DNA of 64,000 bases. Origin: Hydractinia symbiolongicarpus. Its lineage: Eukaryota; Cnidaria; Hydrozoa; Anthoathecata; Hydractiniidae. The stretch is taken from NCBI RefSeq assembly GCF_029227915.1, contig NC_079881.1, positions 22,731,501 to 22,795,500 on the forward strand. The letters are read 5' to 3'. This document shows, piece by piece, positions 13,201 to 25,000 of this stretch. How positions within the stretch are numbered: position 1 is the first letter of the stretch; every line of letters starts with the position of its first letter. The notes under the pieces were generated by a model. The model saw only the letters and a list, made by a program, of their open reading frames with translations, was not told the DNA's origin and searched no databases. The position numbers were made by a program, and so were the translations under genes.

Positions 13201-16200
13201 GACTGGGGGACTTAATTGAACTAACTTTGGACTGCGACCAGATAAATATGATAAATGAGACAATTGGACTCCAAGAAATAACATTCTTCTTAATTTGACA
13301 TGATTGCCGGAACTCAGCGATTACACTGGGCGCTGTGGTAGCGCTTCTTTTAAAAATTTAGATTAATGAGTCATTTCTTACTGTGGGACCAATCCTAGCC
13401 GTTAGCGCGCGCTGAAGTAATAAAGACAGTTTCAAATGCTACATTTCACTGAGTTTCTAACGGTGTCAGTCCGTTTGAGTTTCAACAGTTGTGTCACATA
13501 TTCGTACCAACATGTATTTAGCGATATTTTTCTGATATTACTAGGTTGCATCGCTTTCAACAGTGAAACGATTGACTGTGGCACATAATTGAACTGATTT
13601 TGGACTGTGACCTTATACATGTTATAAGTGAGACATTTGGACTCCAAGAAATAACATTCTTCTTAATTTGACATGATTGCCGAAACTCAGCGATTACACT
13701 GGGCGCTGTGGTAGCGCTTCATTAAAAAATTTAGAAAAATAAGTCAATTTTTAATGTGGGACCAATCCTAGCCGTTAGCGCGCTGAAATAATAGAGAAAG
13801 TTTCAAGTACTACATTTCACTGACTTTCTAACGGCGTCAGTCCGTTTGAGTTTCAACGGTTGGGTCACATATTCGTACCAACATGTATTTAGCGATATTT
13901 AACTGATATTACTAGGTTGCATCGCTTTTAGCAGTGAAACGATTGACTGTGGGACTTAATTAAACTAACTTTGGACTGCGACCTGATAAATATGATAAAT
14001 GAGACAATTGGACTCCAAGAAATAACATTCTTCTTAATTTGACATGATTGCCGGAACTCAGCGATTACACTGGGCGGTGTGGTAGCGCTTCTTTCAGAAA
14101 TTTAGATTAATGAGTCATTTCTTACTGTGGGACCAATCCAGCCGTTAGCGCGCGCTGAAGTAATAGAGACAGTTTTAAATACCACATTTCAGTGTATTTC
14201 TAACGGTGTCAGTCCGTTTGAGTTACAACGGTTGGGTCACATATTTGTACCAACATGTATTTAACGATATTTTTCTCATATTACTAGGTTGCATCGCTTT
14301 TAACAGTGAAACGATTTACTGTGGCACATAATTGAACTGATTTTGGACTGTGACCTTATAAATGTTATAAGTGAGACAATTGGACTCCAAGAAATAACAT
14401 TGTTCTTAATTTGACATGCTTGCCGAAACTCAGCGATTACACTGGGCGCTGTGGTAGCGCTTCATTTAAAAATTTAGATAAATAAGTCAATTTTTACTGT
14501 GGGACCAATCCTAGCCGTTATCGCGCGCTGAAGAAACAGCGACAGTTTCAAAAACTACATTTCATTGACTTTCTAACGGTGTCAGTCCGTTTGAGTTACA
14601 ACGGTTGCGTCACCTATTCGTACCAACATGTATTTAGCGATATTTAACTGATATTACTAGGTTGCATCGCTTTTAGCAGTGAAACGATTGACTGTGGGAC
14701 TTAATTGAACTAATTTTGGACTGTGACCTGATAAATGTGATAAATGAAAAAAATTGGACTCCAAGAAATAACATTCTTCTTAATTTGACATGAATGCCGG
14801 AACTCAGCGATTTCACAGGGCGCTGTGGTAGCGCTTCTTTTAAAAATTTAGATTAATGAGTCATTTCTTATTGTGGGACCAATCCTAGCTGTTAGCGCGC
14901 GCTGAAGTAATAGAGACAGTTTCAAATACTACATTTCACTGATTTTCTAACGGTGTCAGTCCGTTTGAGTTATAACGGTTAAGTCACATATTCGTACCAA
15001 CATGTATTTTGCGATATTTTTCTGATATTACTAGGTTGCATCGCTTTTAACAATGAAACGACTGACTGTGGGACTTAATTGAACTAACTTTGGACTGCGA
15101 CCAGATAAATATGATAAATGAGACAATTGGACTCCAAGAAATAACATTCTTCTTAATTTGACATGATTGCCGGAACTCAGCGATTACACTGGGCGCTGTG
15201 GTAGCGCTTCTTTTAAAAATTTAGATTAATGAGTCATTTCTTACTGTGGGACCAATCCTAGCCGTTAGCGCGCGCTGAAGTAATAAAGACAGTTTCAAAT
15301 GCTACATTTCACTGAGTTTCTAACGGTGTCAGTCCGTTTGAGTTTCAACAGTTGTGTCACATATTCGTACCAACATGTATTTAGCGATATTTTTCTGATA
15401 TTACTAGGTTGCATCGCTTTCAACAGTGAAACGATTGACTGTGGCACATAATTGAACTGATTTTGGACTGTGACCTTATACATGTTATAAGTGAGACATT
15501 TGGACTCCAAGAAATAACATTCTTCTTAATTTGACATGATTGCCGAAACTCAGCGATTACACTGGGCGCTGTGGTAGCGCTTCATTAAAAAATTTAGAAA
15601 AATAAGTCAATTTTTAATGTGGGACCAATCCTAGCCGTTAGCGCGCTGAAATAATAGAGAAAGTTTCAAGTACTACATTTCACTGACTTTCTAACGGCGT
15701 CAGTCCGTTTGAGTTTCAACGGTTGGGTCACATATTCGTACCAACATGTATTTAGCGATATTTAACTGATATTACTAGGTTGCATCGCTTTTAGCAGTGA
15801 AACGATTGACTGTGGGACTTAATTAAACTAACTTTGGACTGCGACCTGATAAATATGATAAATGAGACAATTGGACTCCAAGAAATAACATTCTTCTTAA
15901 TTTGACATGATTGCCGGAACTCAGCGATTACACTGGGCGGTGTGGTAGCGCTTCTTTCAGAAATTTAGATTAATGAGTCATTTCTTACTGTGGGACCAAT
16001 CCAGCCGTTAGCGCGCGCTGAAGTAATAGAGACAGTTTTAAATACCACATTTCAGTGTATTTCTAACGGTGTCAGTCCGTTTGAGTTACAACGGTTGGGT
16101 CACATATTTGTACCAACATGTATTTAACGATATTTTTCTCATATTACTAGGTTGCATCGCTTTTAACAGTGAAACGATTTACTGTGGCACATAATTGAAC

Positions 16201-16965
16201 TGATTTTGGACTGTGACCTTATAAATGTTATAAGTGAGACAATTGGACTCCAAGAAATAACATTGTTCTTAATTTGACATGCTTGCCGAAACTCAGCGAT
16301 TACACTGGGCGCTGTGGTAGCGCTTCATTTAAAAATTTAGATAAATAAGTCAATTTTTACTGTGGGACCAATCCTAGCCGTTATCGCGCGCTGAAGAAAC
16401 AGCGACAGTTTCAAAAACTACATTTCATTGACTTTCTAACGGTGTCAGTCCGTTTGAGTTACAACGGTTGCGTCACCTATTCGTACCAACATGTATTTAG
16501 CGATATTTAACTGATATTACTAGGTTGCATCGCTTTTAGCAGTGAAACGATTGACTGTGGGACTTAATTGAACTAATTTTGGACTGTGACCTGATAAATG
16601 TGATAAATGAAAAAAATTGGACTCCAAGAAATAACATTCTTCTTAATTTGACATGAATGCCGGAACTCAGCGATTTCACAGGGCGCTGTGGTAGCGCTTC
16701 TTTTAAAAATTTACATTAATGAGTCATTTCTTATTGTGGGACCAATCCTAGCTGTTAGCGCGCGCTGAAGTAATAGAGACAGTTTCAAATACTACATTTC
16801 ACTGATTTTCTAACGGTGTCAGTCCGTTTGAGTTATAACGGTTAAGTCACATATTCGTACCAACATGTATTTTGCGATATTTTTCTGATATTACTAGGTT
16901 GCATCGCTTTTAACAATGAAACGACTGACTGTGGGACTTAATTGAACTAACTTTGGACTGCGACC
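13201..16965. repeat. Tandem pentamer duplication, unit 1863 bp (two copies)
   Basis: Bases 13201-15063 recur at 15064-16926 with an offset of 1863 bp (five monomers), and agreement continues to about 16964, where CCAGATAA versus CCTGATAA breaks it. Monomers start at 13331, 13704, 14075, 14447 and 14821, and in the second copy at 15194, 15567, 15938, 16310 and 16684; both copies read d-b-e-b-d. Differences I saw are GACTGGGG versus GACTGTGG at the left edge and TTTAGATTAATG versus TTTACATTAATG in the last monomer. This makes it one of the youngest duplications in the window. No coding function is supported. Confidence 0.9.
14447..14820. repeat. Reference satellite monomer (374 bp) with internal landmarks
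   Basis: This monomer is given as a guide to all the others. It has 142 G+C of 374 (38%) and 17 CpG by hand count. Landmarks: a dyad GCGCT-GTGGT-AGCGC at 14446-14460; CCAAT within GGGACCAATCCTAG at about 14501-14514; CCGTTA at 14515-14520; the alternating run CGCGCGC at 14522-14528; TAACGG at 14574-14579; CCGTTT at 14587-14592; CAACGG at 14599-14604. The 3' half holds the TTACTAGGTTGCATCGC box, two or three ACTGTG motifs, a tandem 9-mer pair of the form GATAAATGTGATAAATGA, and the GGACTCCAAGAAATAACATT box. No stop-free coding frame spans the monomer. The phase point is arbitrary, chosen because it is well conserved. Confidence 0.9.
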
Positions 16966-19900
16966 TGATAAATATGATAAATGAGACAATTGGACTCCAA
17001 GAAATAAGATTCTTCTTAATTTGACATGATTGCCGGAACTCAGCGATTACACTGGGCGGTGTGGTAGCGCTTCTTTCAGAAATTTAGATTAATGAGTCAT
17101 TTCTTACTGTGGGACCAATCCAGCCGTTAGCGCGCGCTGAAGTAATAGAGACAGTTTCAAATACAACATTTCAATGAATTTCTAACGGTGTCAGTCCGTT
17201 TGAGTTACAACGGTTGGGTCACTTATTCGTACCAACATGTATTTAACGATATTTTTCTCATATTACTAGGTTGCATCGCTTTTAACAGTGAAACGATTGA
17301 CTGTGGCACATAATTGAACTGATTTTGGACTGTGACCTTATACATGTTATAAGTGAGACAATTGGACTCCAAGAAATAACATTCTTCTTAATTTGACATG
17401 ATTGACGAAACTCAGCGATTACACTGGGCGCTGTGGTAGCGCTTCATTTAAAAATTTAGATAAATAAGTCAATTTTTACTGTGGGATCAATCCTAGCCGT
17501 TAGCGCGCTGAAGTAATAGAGACAGTTTCAAATACTACATTTCACTGACCTTCTAACGGCGTCAGTCCGTTTGAGTTTCAACGGTTGTGTCACATATTCG
17601 TACCAACATGTATTTAGCGATATTTAACTGATATTACTAGGTTGCATCGCTTTTAGCAGTGAAACGATTGACTGTGGGACTTACTTGAACTAACTTTGGA
17701 CTGCGACCTGATAAATATGATAAATGAGACAATTGGACTCCAAGAAATAACATTCTTCTTAATTTGACATGATTGCCGGAACTCAGCTATTACACTGGGC
17801 GGTGCGGTAGCGCTTCTTTCAGAAATTTAGAGTAATGAGTCATTTCTTACTGTGGGACCAATCCAGCCATTAGCGCGCGTTGAAGTAATAGAGACAGTTT
17901 CAGATACCACATTTCAATGAATTTCTAAGGGTGTCAGTCCGTTTGAGTTACAACGGTTGGGTCACTTATTTGTACCAACATGTATTTAACGATATTTTTC
18001 TCATATTACTAGGTTGCATCGCTTTTAACAGTGAAACGATTGACTGTGGGACTTAATTGAACTAATTTTGGACTGTGACCTGATAAATGTGATAAATGAA
18101 GAAAATTGAACTCCAAGAAATAACATTCTTCTTAATTTGACATGATTGCCGAAACTCAGCGATTACACTAGTGGCTGTGGTAGCGTTTCATTTAAAAATT
18201 TAGATAAATAAGTCAATTTTTACTGTGGGACCAATCCTAGGCGTTATCGCGCGCTGGAGAAATAGCGACAGTTTCAAAAACTGCATTTCATGGACTTTCT
18301 AACGGTGTCAGTCTGTTTGAGTTATAACGGTTAATTCACATATTTGTACCAACATCTATTTAGCAAATTTTGTCTGATATTACTAAGTTGCTTCGCTTTT
18401 AACAATGAAACGATTGACTGTGGGACTTAATTGAACTGATTATGGACTGTGACCTTTAAAATGTGAAAGTGAGACAATTGGACTCAAAGAAATAACATTC
18501 TTCTTAATTTGATATGACTGCCGAAACTCAGCGATTACACTAGGCGCTGTGGTAGCGCTTCAATTAAAAATTAAGATAAAAAAGTCATTTTTTACTGTGG
18601 GACCAATCCTAGCCGTTAGCGCGTTGAAGTAATAGAGACAGTTTCAAATACTACATTTCACTGACTTTCTAACGGCGTCAGTACGTTTGAGTTTCAACGG
18701 TTGGGTCACATATTCGTACCAACATGTATTTAGCGATATTTATCTGATATTACTAGGTTGCATCGCTTTTAGCAGTGAAACGGTTGACTGTGGGACTTAA
18801 TTGAACTAATTTTGGACTGTGACCTGATAAATGTGATAAATGAACAAAAATGGACTCTAAGAAATAACATTCTTCTTAATTTGACATGATTGCCGGAACT
18901 CAGCAATTTCACTAGGCGCTGTGGTAGCGGTTCTTTTAAAAATTTAGATTAATGAGTCATTTCTTACTGTAGGACCAATGCTAGCCGTTAGCGCGCGCTG
19001 AAGTAATAGAGACAGTTTCAAATACTACATTTCACTGATTTTCTAACGGTGTGAGTCCGTTTGAGTTTCAACGGTTGGGTCACATATTCGTACCAACATG
19101 TATTTAGCGATATTTTTCTGATATTACTAGGTTGCATCGCTTTTAACAATGAATCGATTGACTGTGGGACTTAATTTAACTAACTTTGGACTGCAACCTG
19201 ATAAATATGATAAATGAGACAATTGGACTCCAAGAAATAACATTCTTCTTAATTTGACATGATTGCCGGAACTCAGCGATTACACTGGGCGCTGTGGTAG
19301 CGCTTCTTTTAGAAATTTAGATTAATGAGTCATTTCTTACTGTGGGACCAATCCTAGCCGTTAGCGCGCGCTGAAGTAAAAGAGACAGTTTCAAATACTA
19401 CATTTCACTGACTTTCTAACAGTGTCAGTCCCTTTGAGTTTCAACGGTTGGGTCACATATTCGTACCAACATGTATTTAGCGATATTTATCTGGTATTAC
19501 TAGGTTGCATCGCTTTTAACAGTGAAACGATTGACTGTGGGACTTAACTGAACTGATTTTGGACTGTAACCTTATAAATGTTATAAGTGAGACAATTGGA
19601 CTCCAAGAAATAACATTCTTCTTAACTTGACATGATTGCCGAAACTCAGCGATTACACTGGGCGCTGTGGTAGCGTTTCATTTAAAAATTTAGATAAATA
19701 AGTCAATTTTTACTGTGGGACCAATCCTAGCCATTATCGCGCGCTGAAGAAACAGCGAGAGTTTCAAAAACTGTATTTCATTGACTTTCTAAGGGTGTCA
19801 GTCCGTTTGAGTTTCAACGGTTGGGTCACATATTCGTACCAACATGTATTTAGCGATATTTATCTGATATTACTAGGTTGCATCGCTTTTAACAGTGACA

Positions 19901-22029
19901 CGATTGACTGTGCGACTTAATTGAACTAACTTTGGACTGTGAACTGATAAATGTGATAAATGAAAAAAATTGGACTCCAAGAAATAACATTCTTCTTAAT
20001 TTGACATAATTGCCGGAACTCAGCGATTACACTGGGCGCTGTGGTAGCGCTTCATTTAAAAATTTAGATTAATAAGTCATTTTTTACTGTTGCACCAATC
20101 CTAGCCGTTATTGCGCGCTGAGAAAAACCGACAGTTTCAAAAACTACATTTCAATGAATTTCTAACGGTGTCAGTCCGTTTGAGTTACAACGGTTGGGTC
20201 ACTTATTCGTACCAACATGTATTTAACGATATTTTTCTCATATTACTAGGTTGCATCGCTTTTAACAGTGAAACGATTTACTGTGGCACATAATTTAACT
20301 GATTTTGGACTGTGACCTTATACATGTTATAAGTGAGACAATTGGACTCCAAGAAATAACATTCTTCTTAATTTGACATAATTGCCGAAACTCAGCGATT
20401 ACACTTGGCGCTGTGGTAGCGCTTTATTTAAAAATTTAGATAAATAAGTCAATTTTTACTGTGGGACCAATCCTAGCCGTTAGCGCGCTGAAGTAATAGA
20501 GAAAGTTTCAAATACTACATTTCACTGACTTTCTAACGGCGTCAGTCCATTTGAGTTTCAACGGTTGGGTCACATATTCGTACCAACATGTATTTAACGA
20601 TATTTTTATCATATTACTAGGTTGCATCGCTTTTAACAGTGAAACGATTGACTGTGGCACATAATTGAACTGATTTTGGACTGTGACCTTATACATGTTA
20701 TAAGTGAGACAATTGGACTCCAAGAAATAACATTCTTCTTAATTTGACATGATTGCCGAAATTCAGCGATTACACTGGGCGCTGTGGTAGCGCTTCATTT
20801 AAAAATTTAGATAAATAAGTCAATTTTTACTGTGGGACCAATCCTAGCCGTTAGCGCGCTGAAGTAATAGAGACAGTTTCAAATACTACATTTCATTGAC
20901 TTTCTAACGGTGTCAGTCCGTTTGAGTTATAACGGTTGGGTCACATATTCGTACCAACATGCATTTAGCGATATTTTTCTGATATTACTAGGTTGCATCG
21001 CTTTTAACAATGAAACGATTGACTGTGGGACTTAATTGAACTGATTATGGACTGTGACCTTTGAAATGTGAAAGTGAGACAATTGGACTCCAAGAAATAA
21101 CATTCTTCTTAATTTGATATGACTGCCGAATCTCAGCGATTACACTAGGCGCTGTGGTAGCGCTTCAATTAAAAATTAAGATAAAAAAGTCATTTTTTGC
21201 TGTGGAACCAATCCTAGCCGTTAGGGCGCTGAAGTAATAGGGACAGCTCTAAATACTACATTTCACTGACTTTCTAACGGTATCAGTCCGTTTGAGTTAT
21301 AACGGTTGGGTCACATATTCGTACCAACATGTATTTAGCGATTTTTTTCTGATATTACTAGGTTGCACCGCTTTTAGCAGTGAAACGATTGACTGTGGGA
21401 CTTAATTGAACTAATTTTGGACTGTGACCTGATAAATGTGATAAATGAAAAAAATTGGACTCCAAGAAATAACATTCTTCTTAATTTGACATAATAGCCG
21501 GAACTCAGCGATTACACTGGGCGCTGTGGTAGCGCTTCATTTAAAAATTTAGATTAATAAGTCATTTTTTACTGTGGCACCAATCCTAGCCGTTATCGCG
21601 CGCTAAAGAAATACCGACAGTTTCAAAAACTACCTTTCATTGACTTTCTAACGGTGTCAATCCGTTTGAGTTACAACGGTTGGGTCAGCTATTCGTACCA
21701 ACATGTATTTAACGATATTTTTCACATATTACTAAGTTGCATCGCTTTTAACAGTGAAACGATTGACTGTGGCACATAATTGAACTGATTTGGGACTGTG
21801 ACCTTATAAATGTTATAAGTGAGACAATTGGACTCCAAGAAATAACATTCTTCTTAACTTGATATGACTGCCGAAACTCAGCGATTACATTAGGCGCTGT
21901 GGTAGCGCTTCAATTAAAAATTAAGATAAAAAAGTCATTTTTTACTGTGGGACCAATCCTAGCCGTTAGCACGCTGAAGTAATAGAGACAGTTTCAAATA
22001 CTACATTTCACTGGATTTCTAACGGCGTC
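16966..22029. repeat. Mosaic satellite segment containing older diverged copies of 8-10 kb
   Basis: Monomers start at 17057, 17429, 17800, 18173, 18545, 18917, 19290, 19663, 20037, 20409, 20780, 21150, 21522 and 21895. Bases 17057-18000 resemble 8119-9070 (offset 8938, 24 monomers), and 18173-18916 resemble 9607-10349 (offset 8566, 23 monomers); the shift in offset equals one monomer. Further right, 20296-20893 matches 22153-22750 (offset 1857) and 20891-21855 matches 23494-24458 (offset 2603), so the join at about 20891 fuses two pieces that lie apart downstream. No gene or foreign insert is seen. Confidence 0.78.
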
Positions 22030-25000
22030 AGTCCGTTTGAGTTTCAACGGTTGGGTCACATATTCGTACCAACATGTATTTAGCGAAATTTATCTGATAT
22101 TACTAGGTTGCATCGCTTTTAGCAGTGAAACGATTGAATGTGGGACTTAATTGAACTGATTTTGGACTGTGACCTTATACATGTTATAAGTGAGACAATT
22201 GGACTCCAAGAAATAACATTCTTCTTAATTTGACATGATTGCCGAAACTCAGCGATTACACTTGGCGCTGTGGTAGCGCTTTATTTAAAAATTTAGATAA
22301 ATAAGTCAATTTTTACTGTGGGACCAATCCTAGCCGTTAGCGCGCTGAAGTAATAGAGAAAGTTTCAAATACTACATTTCACTGACTTTCTAACGGCGTC
22401 AGTCCATTTGAGTTTCAACGGTTGGGTCACATATTCGTACCAACATGTATTTAACGATATTTTTATCATATTACTAGGTTGCATCGCTTTTAACAGTGAA
22501 ACGATTGACTGTGGCACATAATTGAACTGATTTTGGACTGTGACCTTATACATGTTATAAGTGAGACAATTGGACTCCAAGAAATAACATTCTTCTTAAT
22601 TTGACATGATTGCCGAAACTCAGCGATTACACTGGGCGCTGTGGTAGCGCTTCATTTAAAAATTTAGATAAATAAGTCAATTTTTACTGTGGGACCAATC
22701 CTAGCCGTTAGCGCGCTGAAGTAATAGAGACAGTTTCAAATACTACATTTCACTGACTTTCTAACGGCGTCAGTCCGTTTGAGTTTCAACGGTTGGGTCA
22801 CATATTCGTACCAACATGTATTTAGCGAAATTTATCTGATATTACTAGGTTGCATCGCTTTTAGCAGTGAAACGATTGAATGTGGGACTTAATTGAACTA
22901 ATTTTGGACTGTGACCTGATAAATGTGATAAATGAAAAAAATTGGACTCAAAGAAATAACATTCTTCTTAATTTGACATGATTGTCGGAACTGAGCGAGT
23001 TCAATGGGCGCTGTGGTAGCGCTTCATTTAAAAATTCAGATTAATAAGTCATTTTTTACTGTGGGACCAATCCTAGCCGTTATCGCGTGCTGAAGAAATA
23101 GCGACAGTTTCAAAAACTACATTTCATTGAGTTTCTAACGGTGTCAGTCCGTTTGAGTTACAACAACTGGGCACCTATTCGTACCAACATGTATTTAGCC
23201 ATATTTTTCCGATATTACTAGGTTGCATCGCTTTTAACAATGAAACGATTGACTGTAGGACTTAATTGAACTAACTTTGGACTGCGACCTGATAAACATG
23301 ATAAATGAGACAATTGGACTCCAAGAAATAACATTCTTCTTAATTTGACGTGATTGCCGGAACTCAGCGATTATACTGGGCGCTGTGGTAGCGCTTCATT
23401 TAAAAATTTAGATAAATAAGTCAATTTTTACTGTGGGACCAATCCTAGGCGATATCGCGTGCTGAAGAAATAGCGACAGTTTTAAAAACTGCATTTCATT
23501 GACTTTCTAACGGTGTCAGTCCGTTTGAGTTATAACGGTTGGGTCACATATTCGTACCAACATGCATTTAGCGATATTTTTCTGATATTACTAGGTTGCA
23601 TCGCTTTTAACAATGAAACGATTGACTGTGGGACTTAATTGAACTGATTATGGACTGTGACCTTTGAAATGTGAAAGTGAGACAATTGGACTCCAAGAAA
23701 TAACATTCTTCTTAATTTGATATGACTGCCGAATCTCAGCGATTACACTAGGCGCTGTGGTAGCGCTTCAATTAAAAATTAAGATAAAAAAGTCATTTTT
23801 TACTATGGAACCAATCCTAGCCGTTAGGGCGCTGAAGTAATAGGGACAGTTTCAAATACTACATTTCACTGACTTTCTAACGGTATCAGTCCGTTTGAGT
23901 TATAACGGTTGGGTCACATATTCGTACCAACATGTATTTAGCGATTTTTTTCTGATATTACTAGGTTGCACCGCTTTTAGCAGTGAAACGATTGACTGTG
24001 GGACTTAATTGAACTAATTTTGGACTGTGACCTGATAAATGTGATAAATGAAAAAAATTGGACTCCAAGAAATAACATTCTTCTTAATTTGACATAATAG
24101 CCGGAACTCAGCGATTACACTGGGCGCTGTGGTAGCGCTTCATTTAAAAATTTAGATTAATAAGTCATTTTTTACTGTGGCACCAATCCTAGCCGTTATC
24201 GCGCGCTAAAGAAATACCGACAGTTTCAAAAACTACCTTTCATTGACTTTCTAACGGTGTCAATCCGTTTGAGTTACAACGGTTGGGTCAGCTATTCGTA
24301 CCAACATGTATTTAACGATATTTTTCACATATTACTAAGTTGCATCGCTTTTAACAGTGAAACGATTGACTGTGGCACATAATTGAACTGATTTGGGACT
24401 GTGACCTTATAAATGTTATAAGTGAGACAATTGGACTCCAAGAAATAACATTCTTCTTAATTTGACATGATTGCCGAAACTCAGCGATTACACTGGGCGA
24501 TGTGGTAGCGCTTCATTTAAAAATTTAGATAAATAAGTCAATTTTTACTGTGGGACCAATCCTAGCCGTTAGCGCGCTGAAGTAATAGAGACAGTTTCAA
24601 ATACTTCATTTCACTGACTTTCTAACGGCGTCAGTCCGTTTGAGTTTCAACGGTTGGGTCACATATTCGTACCAACATGTATTTAGCGAAATTTATCTGA
24701 TATTACTAGGTTGCATCGCTTTTAGCAGTGAAACGATTGAATGTGGGACTTAATTGAACTAATTTTGGACTGTGACCTGATAATTGTGATAATTGAAAAA
24801 AATTGGACTCAAAGAAATAACATTCTTCTTAATTTGACATGATTGCCGGAACTCAGCGAGTTCACTGGGCGCTGTGGTAGCGCTTCATTTAAAAATTTAG
24901 ATAAATAAGTCAATTTTTACTGTGGGACCAATCCTAGGCGTTATCGCGTGCTGAAGAAATAGCAACAGTTTTAAAAACTGCATTTCATTGACTTTCTAAC

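Noticed and set aside
13432-13647. Recurring minus-strand open frames of 71-81 codons with nearly identical translation (also at 15295, 20508, 22365, 27574, 42089, 47273, 49913, 57770, 62995)
   Set aside because: They sit at the same offset in a subset of satellite monomers and are copied with them. Other monomers carry stops or shifts in the same frame. There is no domain, signal or context for a gene. Similarity reflects DNA homogenisation, not protein selection.
14626-14642. Possible CENP-B box in ATTCGTACCAACATGTA
   Set aside because: The TTCG and following A fit the core NTTCGNNNNANNCGGGN, but the CGGG part reads ATGT, so essential positions are missing.
20111-20293. Plus-strand open frame of 60 codons
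   Set aside because: Created by a 1-bp deletion (GCTGAGAAAAA) in one monomer only; related monomers do not share it.
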